Positions 46,571 to 59,754 are shown, counted from the stretch's first letter. The stretch: DNA of 64,000 bases from Pyrus communis (GCF_963583255.1 NC_084807.1:1998872-2062871), one strand, 5' to 3'. Translations and numbers: made by a program. Notes: generated by a model from the sequence alone, not told the origin.

Positions 46571-48900
46571 TGGAGTTGTTAATTTATGGGTCCTCGTGTA
46601 TGCATTTTGATTCAGTTTCAGTCCTTATTTGATGCAGTTGTATTTGGAACAATTGTATATTGGCTTGAAGTTTATAGTGGAGAGTCCAGACTGAATTTCA
46701 TCAAATATCACCTACGCACTAAAAGTTGAAGCTAGCAATTCATGTTGTCAAAGGAGAAAGAGAAAATAAAGCCTTTTGCGGCAAGTATTAAGCCAAACTT
46801 GTCTTCTTTATGAATCAAACCAAGCTTCTTGTTAAAGAAGAAAGCAAACCCACCCGTAAGTCCTAATGTGCAGTCGAGAAGAGACTAAGAAAAAATCCCG
46901 AGCATGTTCAGTACAATCACAGAATAAAAACAAGAAAGAAAAAAGCATGATCGGTCTAATTTTGAAATTTATACGACAAAAAAATGGGAATAACTAGTGG
47001 CAAGCCACAAATATCCATCTCTTTCGGGTATGACCACAAGCTTTTAATAATATGGCCGTGATCTGTCATTACGTGCGACTATCTCCACTATAGAAATAAA
47101 AAAAGGAAAGAAGGAACAAATCCGTTAATAAATACTAGAAACAAAGGGTAGGCTTTCTACATATGTATCGTTCAAAACAACGATTTTTATCAGCTGTAGC
47201 AAAGAAATAAACTTCATAAAAGTCGAAATATGAAGAAAGAGGCTATCTCCTTGCTCGTGACTACACCAAACAGACTCACCAGCTCGGAGCATTGAACCCG
47301 GGACCTCCCACATGTTTTTGTTTATTGGAGAGCCGTAGTCCGCACCCTTATCACTGCACCACTTATTGTGGTTCAAACCATTTTATTTGTTAGTCCGGAG
47401 ATTTTTAAGCATAGAAATATTTACATTTTTTCGTCCATTACACATAACTCACAGACCAGACCACTGGCTCCAGTGTTGGACCGTCATTGATGCCAGAATT
47501 TTGTTCAAGTCACTGGAAAATGTCATGTCATTGTTACATAAAAAATAGTAATAGGTGCAACTTTATTATCTTTAATTATATTTTTTGTGTAAGGTTATTG
47601 TTGTTTTACATGCGTACACAGTAAAGCTAGAGCCATAGAAGAAAATTCATCACCTAGTATGTTTTTTAGAAGTAGCTGTTGGACTGACCTTGATACCGGA
47701 AAGTTTGATCGGCGATCGGCCGATCGCTGTAAATTTTTGCTGGTCAGAAAATGTAGTAGAATTGAGTGACAATTCTCTAATTATTTTGAGTTAACGTAGC
47801 TCTTATTGAATTATTTTGGTTGACTATTCTATTAGTACTTAAACTGAAAATATGATATTTTAACCTTTTTTTTTTTTGGACAAAAAAAGGGACACCTCGT
47901 GCTTTAAGTGCAAAAGTTCAGTCTTCCGCTTCACTCTTCTGCGTTCACAGTTCACAGCAGCATATTCAAATCCTTCCTTTTCAGTCTTCACAGCAGCATA
48001 TCCAAATCCTTCCTCAAAGGTTCATTCTTTTCCAATTCAATTCTTTTTTGCGCAAATGGGTTTTTTGGGTATTTGAATTTTGTGTTTCATGTACGATTTC
48101 GGGTTGAAAGATTTGATTTTTTTTGTTCATTTGGGGATTTACAATTGCTTGATTGATCGGTTAATATTGAAACCCTAGGCGTCTGATGCTTTGCTGTTGA
48201 ACAACGGAATTAGGAGTGGGCCGCTGGCAAAGTTTTATTGTCTTCCTCCACCTATGTCCAGGTGTTTGATAGTCGTCCTCCATCTGTCTCTCGTACTGCT
48301 TTTTGCTAGTCTTTATACACACTCCATGTGTTTGATTTAATGCCTCAATGAATTATCTGACGAATCAGTCCCCAGGGGCAATGTGAATCAGAATGAGAAT
48401 GAAATGGTGGTAATTCTGATTATACCATTGTTGATGTTGAGGTAGCAAACGAGGAAAGTAAGGGTAATAGAGATGAAGGGGAGGTAGCAAAATGTTCAGT
48501 ACAAAGGTATTAAACTTGGTCTAGGGGATATCTTTTTCTACAGTGTTCTTGTGCGCAGAGCTGCAACGTATGACCTTATGACTATGTATGCCTGTTATCT
48601 TGCCATTATTTGGGGGCTCAGAGTGGACTCTTATTTTTTGGTCAGTGTACCATCGAGCTTTGCCAGCTTTGCCCATATCTATCATCTTGGGTGTCATGTT
48701 TTACTTCTCTACTCGGTTATTAATGGAGCCTTTTGTTATTGGGACAGCTACAACTTGTTGATATTTTGATAGTCCATTTGTTTTTGGTAAGAGAGATTAT
48801 TTATTTAAGAGGAAGCTGACGTCCTAGGTATTTTCTGTTGCTACTGAATTCTCTATCAAATGGGTTTCCAAATTATAAGTTCATCGATAATGTCTATTGG
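46571..48900. other. Intergenic region before INTS9
   Basis: This holds the receptor-kinase 3' flank, a SINE (47240-47378), then a less AT-rich stretch. At 47940-48020 there is a direct duplication, 'cagcagcatat(t/c)caaatccttcc', about 40 bases apart. The block 47880-48540 contains splice-like sites and may be an untranslated exon of an alternative INTS9 transcript or a decayed gene. No supported protein. Confidence 0.4.
47240..47378 (-). mobile_element. tRNA-derived SINE, minus strand
   Basis: On the minus strand 'agtggtgcagtgataaggg' resembles box A, and 'ggtcccgggttcaatgctcc' carries box B (GGTTCAA..CC) about 60 bases later. It differs from the Au-like SINEs in this window. Confidence 0.5.
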
Positions 48901-48919
48901 TTTGTAATGGTGGATCAGA

Positions 48920-48931
48920 GTATATAAAAAG
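48920..48931 (+). promoter_or_regulatory. Candidate TATA box for INTS9
   Basis: The sequence is 'gtatataaaaag', about 380 bases before the ATG at 49301. A 5' UTR intron ending at 'ttttttacag' (49250) would fit this distance. The leader contains a repeated 'gcgaatccttcccct'. Confidence 0.4.
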
Positions 48932-49300
48932 GATTTGGTTGTCTAATTTTTTTTTTGGGATCTTTTATCCTTCTAAATTCCGCCCCTCCCCTCGATAATT
49001 CCTGGCTTCACGACTGCTTTACACTGCAACTGAATCGCGAATCCTTCCCCTTCATTGGCTTCACAGTGCGAATCCTTCCCCTCCGCTTCAGCCAGGCTTC
49101 CAATTTCATGCTTTAATTCAAATGGTCTCTCTTTCTTTTTATTTTTGTAATTGAGTATGTTTAGGTCATTGGTTGAAGAATGTGATATTTTACCCTCCTT
49201 GCTTTGTTGAGTTTTGTAGTTTAAGAATGTTTTGTTTGAATTTTTTACAGGTACTTGCTCTGTCTCAACATCCTCTCTCTCCACTGCTTGTTTGGTGCCT

Positions 49301-52300
49301 ATGAAGCTTGTTAGTTTTTTCTCAATACTTACATACATATGCACTCTTCATATATAAATGTTAAAGCTTGAATCTTGGGATTATTATTTATGGGTATTAG
49401 TATTTATGTTCCTTTGTGCAGACATGTTTGAGCAAAGGTGGTGGTTACCATCTCCCACCCTGCCACATACTCAATATATGTGGTTATACCATTTTATTGG
49501 ATTGCCCATTGGACCTTTCTGCTCTTACAATCTTCTCCCCTATTCCTTCTAGTTCAAAAGCTAGTCACTTGGATAAAGAGAGTCCCAATTCCCTAAACTG
49601 TAGTGATTTGTTAGATTTGGAGGAGCCCTTGTTTCGGAAGAGACAAAAAGTCGAAAAGTCCCTGGATGCTGATGATTTGATTTGCGCAGTTCCCTGGTAC
49701 AAAACTGTCAACAACTTACACCTATGGAATGCCTCTTTTATTGATGCGGTATTGATATCAAGTCCGATGGGTATGCTAGGATTACCATTTATTACTCAGA
49801 TGAAGGGATTTTCTGCTAAGGTATAATGTGATTTAAATTTAATATAAGATAATCTAATTTCCTACTGTCATTTTGGTGTTTAAGGAATTTGTTTATAACT
49901 TCAATTTGTAAGTATTTTCATGGAGTTGGATCTGATTTCTTAGCTTTGTTGTTTCTTAAAATGTGTCAGATATATGTGACTGAAGCAACAGCAAGACTTG
50001 GGCAACTTATGATGGAGGATCTTGTTTCAATGCATATGGAAATCAGGCAGTTGTTTGGACCTGAGGAGTCATCTTTTCCTCAGTGGATGAAGTGGGAAGT
50101 GCTTAAGCTTCTTCCTTCTTCGTTGAGACAGCTGGTATTAGGCAAAGATGGGGGTGAGCTGGGTGGTTGGATGCCCTTGTACAGGTACTTAATACTGCAT
50201 CCAAATGGTTAATGTTGATTGTTTCAAAGTTAAATTTTCTTGGTTGAATATGCCAACTGCCTATCTGTGCTGTTGTACATATACATGTTTTAAGTCAGTC
50301 TATATAACCTCGCTGTAATTTTGTGTTCTGGAATTGTAAACAATCATCAGCATCTCTATTGGAAGGTGATGGAGAAGAAGCTAATTTCTTTGACGATTTC
50401 CCAACTAAATTTATGAAATATTTTTAGGATGTAGGTTGGGGAAATATTATCTTGTCTGACAATTTGACATTTTATGTTACTAGACTTTGGTCTGAACCAT
50501 TTATCAGATGGTGTATCGTTCTTTGGAATCATGTGTTCAAGTTGACAATTTTAATTTAACAGTCTGACAAGATCATTACCCCTCATATTGATATACTTGG
50601 TTGTCTGTTACCCCTCAAATTATCTGGAATTTCTGTGTAGCAAGATTCTATGTGTAAGAATGTAATGAAGAGTTCTTCTCAGTGCAGCTGATGTGAAGGA
50701 CTGCATGCAGAAGTTTCTAAGAGTTAAATATGCAGAGGAAACTTGCTACAACAGCACATTGATATTAAAGGCATTCAGTTCGGGATTAGAAATAGGCTCT
50801 TGTAATTGGACGATAAAGAGTCCCAAGGGGAGTGTTGGATTTATTTCAAGTTCCATCTTTGATTCTGCTCATGCAATGAATTTTGATTACCATGCTCTTC
50901 AAGGGAATGATACGATGATATATTCAGATTTCTCATTCTTGGATGCTGCGGAACATGTTGAGAGTGACTTCGATAATGCAAGTGATTGTCAAGAGTTAGC
51001 CATGTCTTTACTTAATATTGATGACAGTTTGGAGGAAAGGGACAAGCTAACTTTTATATGCTCCTGTGTAATTGACTCTGTAAAAGCTGGAGGCTCAGTC
51101 CTTATTCCTATTAGTCGACTTGGGATTGTTCTGCAGCTGTTGGAACAGATATCATCTTCATTAGATGTTTTGAATTTGAAGGTAACTTTTTTGTCTTTTA
51201 CAAGCTTCCTTGCCAAATCCACATATATTAAAAACTGAGATTTGGTGTGTTAGCTCTTCAGTTTTCAAAAGACATTAGTTTCGGAGCTACACTCCATGTC
51301 TAAAACTTATTCCTACGCAAATTGGGTGTCATCATATGGTTTTTGTTTTACTTCTTGTACATGTATTGCTGTCATTCTATGCATCTATCACATGGATAGT
51401 TTGCATGCTCTGTGCTAGTGTGGTTTATGTGAATAGAAACAAACTTGGAGACTAGATTTCAACACGTGTGACTTGATTGTTTCTGTGTGCAATTTATTGC
51501 TTGATTATTTTTGCTTGCCCAAGTTCTTGATTCAAGAGTTTGATACTGGTGGGTATTTTGTATATCTGTAATCATAAACTGGAACCATTGCAAAGTAGGG
51601 ATGACTTTACACTTTGCTGACTTGCATTACTGCTTTAAGTACTATCAGCAGTATCAAAGTTAATTGCTTTGTGTCAAAGATGTATAATTAACAGGGTTCT
51701 TTAAAAGTGAAATAGAGATATGAAGAATACTTTCAATCATACTGAGACATAATACTTCATACTGAGATGTGACAAAATGCTACATTGATAGTATTAGAAG
51801 TTTCATATATGGAAATGTTTGTCTCTTTCAGGTTCCTATTTATATTATTTCTTCTGTAGCTGAAGAATTATTGGCTTTCACTAACATCGTACCCGAATGG
51901 CTTTGCAAACAACGGCAAGAAAAGGTAAATGTTTAGCTTTTTAACCTTTGCAATGTGCTTGGAGCTTTCATTTAGTTTTTTGAATTGCCAACTTAAGACA
52001 TTGCAGTCACTCTTTGAACTGATCTTGCAGCTGTTTTGTGGTGAGCCATTGTTTGCACATGTCATGCTCATAAATGAGAAGAAGCTTCATGCGTTTCCGA
52101 CAGTTCATTCACCTAAATTATTGTGAGTTTCACATTTGTCTCTCTTTTTTTTAGAATATTTCTCCATGGTCATTGATGGGGAAGCCAATATTCTGAACTT
52201 ATTTACCTTAGCTTCAATGAAATTACTTGGTCCCCCAGGGATTTTGACTTCTTAAATGAAATCACGTTAGATTAATGCCTTTGCTAATTTTATCAATTTT

Positions 52301-53044
52301 TATTTCTTTGAGCCAGCTTTCACTTCAAATAGGTGGAGAAACTTTGAAATGAAACTGGAGTTGTTTTCCTTCCTTCGCTATCACATTCAATACTAATATG
52401 GAATATTGTATAGTATATGATTATTCTTTTCTTTTTTGCACCGTAAGTCAAACATGGGGAAACTACCTGCTGTAGATAGTCCAAAGGTTGTTACTCTCAC
52501 CTAGTATGAAATTTGACATGATTAAAAGGGTAAAGGGAATGGAAGGTATCAGTATATTTTCTATGATCTCTCCTTTGGAAATTAAAAAACTGACATTTGT
52601 GATAGGATGAATTGGCAGGAACCATGCATAGTTTTCTCTCCTCACTGGAATCTGCGGCTTGGTCCAGCTGTTCATTTGCTCCGGCGCTGGTGTGGGGATC
52701 AGAACTCCTTGCTCATTCTTGAGGTGCTACTATATATTTTCACTAACAATTGAAGTGTCATATCAAATGTGCATAAACCGTTTTAAGGAATTTCTCATAA
52801 AAATGGAAATAAATGTTAAGAATTTTCACCTTATGCAACTATTTACTTAAATTGTCACTGCCCGATTTGCAGAGTGGACCGGATGTTGAGCTGGCTCTCT
52901 TACCTTTCAAGCCAATGGAAATGAAGGTTCTTCAATGCTCTTTCCTCTCTGGGATAAGGTAGGGTTTCTCTTCCTTTTGAAACTGACACGAATCTTGATT
53001 GATACATAATTTCATATTGTAACTTGACATCTTATTTCTTAATG

Positions 53045-53083
<39 letters not shown>

Positions 53084-53806
53084 CCTTATAGCAACTTGTT
53101 AAACAAGGTACACAAGCTTATATCGGGATATCTGCTTTTTGTAGGTTGCAGAAAGTTGAAGCGTTGCTGAAGATATTGGAACCAAAAGTTGTTCTGGTAC
53201 TTGCATGTCTTTATGCATTGTAGATTTTCATTTTCTTGATGTATGAGATTTCATCTCTTTAATAAGTCCTCCTCTGTTTATTTTCTGCTCAAGTAGTTAC
53301 CTGAAGATTTGAAGCCGAATAGCTCTTCAATAACAAATTCCTTCTCGACCTTTCACTACCGCGTTAATGAAACGTTGTGTATACCAAGCTTGAAGGACAA
53401 TTCAGAATTAGAAATCGCAACAGATTTGGCTACCCAATTCAAATGGAGGAATTTGAAGCAGGGCAATATGAAAATGACAAGGTTAAACGGGGAGTTCTTC
53501 GTAGATCATGGCAGACAACGGTTGTTATCTGGAAATCTAGAGTCCTCGGAGAGTAGACCACTGGTACATTGGGGTTCACCCAGTTTGGAAAAGCTTCTGA
53601 TGGTGTTATCAACCAGGGGCATCAAGGCAACGCTTGGGGAAGCACCAAGTGGTTCTGAATCAGAAAGTGCTTCTCTAGTACATGTCCACCATCCAAACCA
53701 AGCTCTTGTAGAAGTCAGAGAGACGATCACTGTCATTAGTACCGCTGACGAAAGTTTAGCCTCCATCATTTTTGAAGCAATATGTAGTGTTCTAGATGGC
53801 ATCTAA
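49301..53806 (+). CDS. INTS9: Integrator complex subunit 9 homologue
   Basis: Ten exons: 49301-49309, 49422-49820, 49970-50184, 50683-51181, 51832-51924, 52031-52122, 52606-52723, 52873-52958, 53145-53196 and 53297-53806, giving 690 residues in phase. The first coding exon is only nine bases (Met-Lys-Leu), continuing as TCLSKGGGYHLPPCHILNI, the conserved INTS9 start. Residues ~1-210 form the metallo-beta-lactamase half and ~210-500 the beta-CASP region (KAGGSVLIPISRLG, FSPHWNLRLGPAVHLL). The C-terminal part would bind INTS11. The zinc-binding HxHxDH motif is replaced (SSPMGMLG at ~117-124), as expected for this non-catalytic partner. Integrator cleaves snRNA and other nascent transcripts in the nucleus. 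It converges on the annexin gene, with 288 bases between stops. Confidence 0.92.
53044..53081. repeat. Poly(A) tract in INTS9 intron 8
   Basis: A run of about 38 adenines. It may be the tail of a retroposed fragment, but no element body is recognisable beside it. Confidence 0.9.
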
Positions 53807-54094
53807 ACGAAGGGAATATCGCTTTGTTTCATTCAATTCTTATATTATATTTTTGTACAATCTTTAGTAAAATTGCAAGTGAATTCTGAAAAAGCACTTG
53901 GAAGTGCTTCCATACGAGCCTCAGTTACTTATGCAAAGCAGTTTCCTTTGACAATGAAAGCGAAACAATCTTCGAATTACTTACAAACAGTCGATAGAGT
54001 CGAAAATAGGCGACAAGTTTCAGCATTCTTAACACAAGCATAACACTTTTATTATAAACTCAATCGAGGTCTTAAGCTTCTTGGTAGAATGAAT

Positions 54095-56635
54095 TTAGAC
54101 TCTTGCTCCAATCAAGGTCAACAAGAAGTTTTTGTAGTCTCCTGATGTGTCGCCTATAACATCATCGACAAGGCTGGTTTTCGACATTTTTGAATACTCC
54201 TCTCGGATTTTGATCATGTCGATCTCAGCTCGGGTGACAATGGCTCTATTCAGAGAATCTTCATCCGTCCCAAGTCCAACAACGGAATCTTTGATGACCT
54301 GGTTGTGGTTCAAGCAACAACGAAAGGTCGTTTAAGAACTTTTCCGGTACAACGGAGGTTAAAATTGATATGAACACTTTCTAGAATCCGACCGAACACG
54401 TTCATCAGTAATGGAATTTAAAGAACCAAACACCATACTCGATATAAGTACTTGGTGCGGAGGGAATGAACTAACCTCTGCAAAATATTTCGCAGGTGCT
54501 GCTATGCACCAATACACCGCAATCAATACAGATTCGAAATCACCATTGCCGCAGCTCTTAATGTCCTGTCAACGAAATTGGCAAAGTTCCGAAGGAAAAA
54601 CAAGGGATTAGAAGATCGCGAGTCTTCAGATTACTGAAGAGTAGAGAAGGAGACGTGATGTATACCTGGTCGATGGAATGTCCATACTTCTGTTTGTAAC
54701 ACTCAAATGTTGCTCTTAGTTGAAAGATGTTCCTTGTGCTGAGTATCCAAACAACTTGATCATGATCGTATTGCTTTGTTTCGATGGCTTCGTGTAACCT
54801 AGATGCCTCTGAATTGGCAATGCCTGTATCCACCAGCTGCCTGTCGTACCTGTACGAGCTCACTAAACCCACGAGAAGCTGTGCCAACCAACAGTATGAG
54901 TCAATAGAATGCAACACTAGACCCAGTCCGAAACCACAATTTTCTGTTTTCAGTGAACGAAAACAAATGACATATTCCTGTCTTAGCAATTTTTTTGTAT
55001 TATCATTTCAGACAAGTGGAGCTAATTGAAGGTTTGACCCAAAACCGAGTGCAGTGGCGTTCTAGGATTCATACAATCAACCCTATTTAGTGGGATAAGG
55101 CTCGGTTGTTTTTGTCGTATTATTTCAGACAAGTACTGCTTAATTGCTTTAAAATCTTCACCCTTTTTTAGAATATTTCCAGACGAAGATGTTAGTAATC
55201 ACTGAGCAATATAACAACGAAAATTTACCAAGTATTTGAACCTGATATTCCTGACGTAGGAAAATATGTTTTTACCTTTCTGATGGGTAGGGAAACGGTT
55301 GAGGCAATGTCCTCCTCAAGAGAACAATCGAACAGTGAACTGTAGACCTGTCTCACGGCCATCAAGTGGTTAGGAGATGATGCACAAGCTATCTCAACCA
55401 ACACTTTTAGGTGTTTTACGCCTTTCTTCTTCGTCCTCAGTGCATCTCTCGCCAACTTAGCGTCCCTTTCGGGAGGATCATATGTCCACAAAAGGACTGC
55501 ATTCTGTTACACATCATCACTTGAATGGTTACGAATAAACCGACGGAATAACATCAACATAAACAATAAGAACATAACATTCTTATGAAGGTTTAAAATT
55601 GCAATTGGATGAATACAGATACGAGTTTTAAAACCGAAAAAATATTGGAGAAAATTACTCTGAAATCTCCGGAAAGTTCAGCGTGGAGATCATCAAGGAG
55701 GGATTTATTGTAAAGCTGTTGGTACGTGTCTTTGATTTTCCTCCTTTGGCTAGCATTCCTGTGTCCTAATATCCATACCACAGCGTCCTCATCTGTTCCC
55801 AATCCTGTTACACCAACACCTAAGATTACTATAGATAATATATATAGAAAAACAAGTATTCATGAATCAATAGCAGCAGCAAATTCATTTATGATCACAG
55901 CAGCAACAACAATAAGAACAACAAAGTCTTATTCCACTAAATGAGGTCGACTGTATGAATCCTAGGACGCCACTACACTCGGTTTTGCATCAAGACTTCA
56001 GGCTTCAAATACTCCAAGTCTCAACAAACAAAATTTATTTTCCAAAACGTAATGAAAAATAATAGAAAATGATAGAATTTGATTACTTTTTTTCGAAAAA
56101 CATAATGAAAAATAACAGAAAATTTTATAGAAAATTTATCCTACTCAGCTTTTCAGCAAGAGAATAAGAGAAGATGATAGACATGCAAAAAGCCACACAT
56201 GTTTCTGCCAATTAACCACATGAAGAAATCAAACTCATCCCATCCAAAATTCAGAAATCTCATAAACCAAGAAAATTGAATAAAACAATTATTTTAACAT
56301 AGCCAAATTCTAATCCACTCTATCTAAACTACAATAAGACAGAAGCACGCTGTTGTAGCTAACTTGGCTACACGCAATTGAATAAAGCAGTTAAGGACGC
56401 AGAACCATCATAAACTGTAATTGGATCATGTGAATGAGCAAGTGAGAAGAAAACCATCAAAGGCTTTTTTAAGTCTCTGACAGTCTTGGTCGGGAGGAGG
56501 GACAGCTTCTGGTATTTTGAGACTGCCCATTGATCCGCTCATCAGCTTGAAATCTTTCTCTGAAGCTGAGCTTCCAGACGAAGCATTTTGTTTGGGAAGT
56601 GACGAGGTACGGCCTTTACCAAAGAAGCTCCGCAT
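54095..56635 (-). CDS. ANN3: Annexin D3
   Basis: Six exons on the minus strand: 56635-56455, 55804-55659, 55503-55276, 54878-54666, 54565-54476 and 54298-54095, in phase. From the first ATG the product is 353 residues. From the internal Met36 (56530, MGSLKIPEAVPPP) it is 318, the usual plant annexin length, so Met36 may be the real start and the Ser-rich extension doubtful. Four annexin repeats are visible. Type II calcium loops of GxGTD form occur in repeats I (GLGTDEDAV) and IV (GLGTDEDSL). The protein ends SGDYKNFLLTLIGARV. Annexins bind anionic membranes in a Ca2+-dependent way and act in secretion, ion flux and stress responses. Intron 1 has a weak donor (GATG|GTTTTC), but the frame join is sound. 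The sequence matches the Arabidopsis ANN3 type. Confidence 0.9.
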
Positions 56636-57714
56636 TTAGCCGTTTCCTTCTTGTTCTCTTCGTTGTTTTTTTGCTCGTCCTCCGCCTCAACTTTCGCTGG
56701 AAAATCAAAGATTTTGTATCATCATCTTTTCATACTCACATAGTTGCCTTAATTCGGACCAAATGAAAAGATGCCCCAAAATTTTATATATTTTGAATTT
56801 ACAAGAATAACCCCGATTTGCTATTAAATATTTTGAGGCTATTTAACTCCGTTTAGTACCTGAACTTTTCCCTTTTAGGACGGTTTACACATGTATTCTT
56901 AACCGTAACAATTTGGTATTTGTACATTGTGAAATTATGACATTTGACTTAACCGTTAATTGTAAGAAATTTTGTTTAATAATGACGTGAATAATGTGTG
57001 GAGTCACTTCCTCGCATCCTTTAATGTAAACATATCGTTGCGTTAAAAAATAATTTCATTTAATCACTTTTTTATACGTATTTTTCGGTTTCCGTTTTTG
57101 AATTTGACTTATTTGATCTTTGATTTTAATCTATTAAAAATGTGGTCATTTTCATCAAATTATATTGATAACCCTCAAATTTACACAAAGAAGAGGTTTG
57201 AACTCACCCCTTAGTGCGACCGCTACAAGGATTTTTCTTGGTTACCAAACAATTAAGGAAAATAGTTTACCAAAAAAAACAATAAGGAAATAAAATAAAT
57301 AGGGCAACCCTAGCAAAAGAAAAGTGGTGTTTGTCCAAAATATAGCCGCACACGATACTTTGTGCTTTATACACAGAGACCACAAACTTTTATTAATTTT
57401 TCGGTTGCCAAATTCTCGTTACTCCTCCGCAAGAGTGCTAATTACTCGATTAACATTTGGTTTTGGTTCTAATGACTTTATTAGATTTTACTTCTTTCAA
57501 GTTGGATTTAATTAGGTTTAACTTTGTAACGATATTTTGATCATACATAGCTTTTTTTATTTTTTTATTTTTTTTTATGTCTGTTTAACTGCCTGGCTTG
57601 CTGTTTGGCAGTTTAATTGTTTATTGACATCTACAAGAACAACACTAAGAAAGAAGACTACTTACACAATTAATCACCCTTCAACTCTTTTAAGTTTTAA
57701 CACATATAACCACC

Positions 57715-57907
57715 ACGGATTGTCCAGAGGTTGTTGACGAAGTCTAGGCTCGTATTCTACACGGCACGTCCTGAGTTCGATCTCTAGCGCTAGAAATCAC
57801 ACGTGGTGGCCAGGAAGAGACTAAAATGCCTCTAATCCTCTGTGGAGTCTTCTTGACCCCCAGAAGGATGGACTACCATGGAAAACTCACTAGTTGGCCT
57901 TTTTTTT
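57715..57907 (+). mobile_element. tRNA-derived SINE, plus strand
   Basis: 'ttgtccagaggttgttgacg' supplies a box-A-like start. 'gtcctgagttcgatctc' contains box B about 45 bases later. The body ends at a T run (57900-57907). It differs in sequence from the Au-like SINE 50 bases downstream. Confidence 0.5.
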
Positions 57908-57954
57908 AATACAAAGAAAAAGAAAGACTCTTTTTTTATTTTTTATTTTCTATA

Positions 57955-58102
57955 ACAAACGATATTATTTACATTAGGGGGGAGTGTGCTAAGCTTCACA
58001 ATGGGTTAAAGATAATGTGATTCAAATTCGCTTATATTGAGAATCGAGCCTAAAACCTCACTTATAAGTAAAGAGAAGTATCATTAGACTGTAGTATTAA
58101 GT
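57955..58102 (-). mobile_element. tRNA-derived SINE (Au-SINE-like), minus strand
   Basis: On the minus strand: 'acttataagtgaggtttta', then 'ggctcgattctc' (box B), then 'aacccattgtgaagctta' and 'aatgtaaataatatcg'. It shares its full layout with the copies at 14100 and 28895. Confidence 0.7.
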
Positions 58103-58572
58103 GAGCAAATTATAACACATACATTGTGAGCAAATTTTACTAACTTTGATTTTCAGAGCATTCTTAGACCAAAAACATCCATTGCTTTTACTTAGGAATT
58201 TGAGTTAATTCTGGTCTATTAATAATTTTATTGTTTTACTTAGTCGATTTGACCATCTACTTGAAAATTTTCTCAAAGACTCGTTTGAAAATGTTACCTA
58301 TTGTCAATAACCTCTTAAATTGAGGATGGTGTGGGAAATATATTAAATTAGGTTGTGTTAGGATTTAAACGGAATAAAAAGTACGTAAGGATTAATATGA
58401 TACTTTAGTTTACCGGACAAGATTAGCACAAAATCCTTATGAAAACATATCGTGATACTTAAGAAAACAAACAGTACAATGATTAAAAATAATAGGACAA
58501 GAGATAAGACAGCCTGTTCCAACTTTCAAAGGATCAATCAGTTTTGATCACAATATCCCCACAGTTCTTAAT

Positions 58573-58748
58573 AAGAGAAATGCTAAGAGGACTATTCCAA
58601 AAGTAGGATTTTTATAAACTTTTCCTCATTTTATGTTTTTGACATGATTTTTGTGTCAACATTATAGAATATTATTGTATCAAAAATATGATGTGTTAGA
58701 GAGGTCATGGAGAATCTCAATTTAAGAGAGTCTCTTTAACATATCTCT
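58573..58748. mobile_element. MITE, 'GAGAAATGYTAAG' family, copy d
   Basis: The left end 'agagaaatgctaagaggac' and right end 'gagagtctctttaacatatctct' are inverted. The core 'acattatagaatattattgt' matches the other copies. Confidence 0.6.
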
Positions 58749-58864
58749 ATATACTAATATGAACATATTTTATAGAGTGGATTTCATGTCGGGAAAGAGA
58801 AACTTTGAATGTGCTTATAAGCAGAGCATGTTGTCCCGCTTGTGAATCCCAACGCACATACATA

Positions 58865-58960
58865 CTCTATGTCACCAAATTTGTATTATCCACGTGTTAG
58901 GTTTGAAAATTCATACATGTGACGGGACGTGTTGAGAATAAATTTCAAACCTAAAAAAGA
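58865..58960. repeat. Dispersed 'CACGTGTTAGG' repeat, copy 2
   Basis: 'cacgtgttaggtttgaaaat' and 'acatgtgacgggacgtgttg' followed by 'gagaataaatttc' parallel the copy at 25195-25325. Confidence 0.4.
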
Positions 58961-59754
58961 GAAATCTTGCACGTGTATATATAGTTAAATTACTCTTGAT
59001 ATATTGCTAATTAGGTTTACGTTGCAAGCCAACTTCTTGAAACTTTTTTTAATAATATGAACACATCAGATCGATGTCTATCCCGAGCTGTGCCTGCACA
59101 TTTTGACTCTTACGTAGAACTATATGTGGATGCAATTATGCATATGTTTCAACAAATGGATTAGGCTGCCCTACGGTACTACATAATTGCTTTTGTTAGT
59201 TGTGCTTGCCTGCCTGCGTTTCAACTTTCAGGTGGCCAAGAAAAATCCGACGAGCTTCTTCACTCGAGAGGAAGATTCTGAACTAAAATATTTTACGTCA
59301 GAATTAATGTGATATGGATACTGCTTATCTTTATACTTTTTCCCACGTGAAAAAGAAGAAAATTAGGAATTTCAAATGAATGGTTAGAGCAAAAGCACTA
59401 CATGTTGCAGAAAAAATAAGTTAGAAAAAGGCAATTTATAGGTATAATGATATACATGTATGTATATAACTTTGCTATAAGGAAGTTCATGTTGGAAGAC
59501 AAGAATTAGCATTTCTAATCCGGTTTCGCTTTAGTTTTTTTTTTGTTAATTTTTTTATTGGAGTGTTTGTACTCATTATTTTACAATAAGTAACTCAAAA
59601 TATAGTCTTATGAATTATGTAGCAGTCTCGACTAATTTGTAGTGGGTTTTTTAAAATTTCAGTTAATTGAGTAATATTCATAGTTTTATAATTTGTTTGT
59701 TTGACTTAGTTTGATTTTCAACCCTTCATATTTGTTTGATTTGTTCAAGAGAGA

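Noticed and set aside
53506..53802. Minus-strand frame at the end of INTS9
   Set aside because: Antisense of the well-supported last exon of INTS9.
57721..57795. Possible tRNA gene (box A and box B present)
   Set aside because: The sequence does not fold into a cloverleaf by eye and continues into a SINE body ending in a T run.
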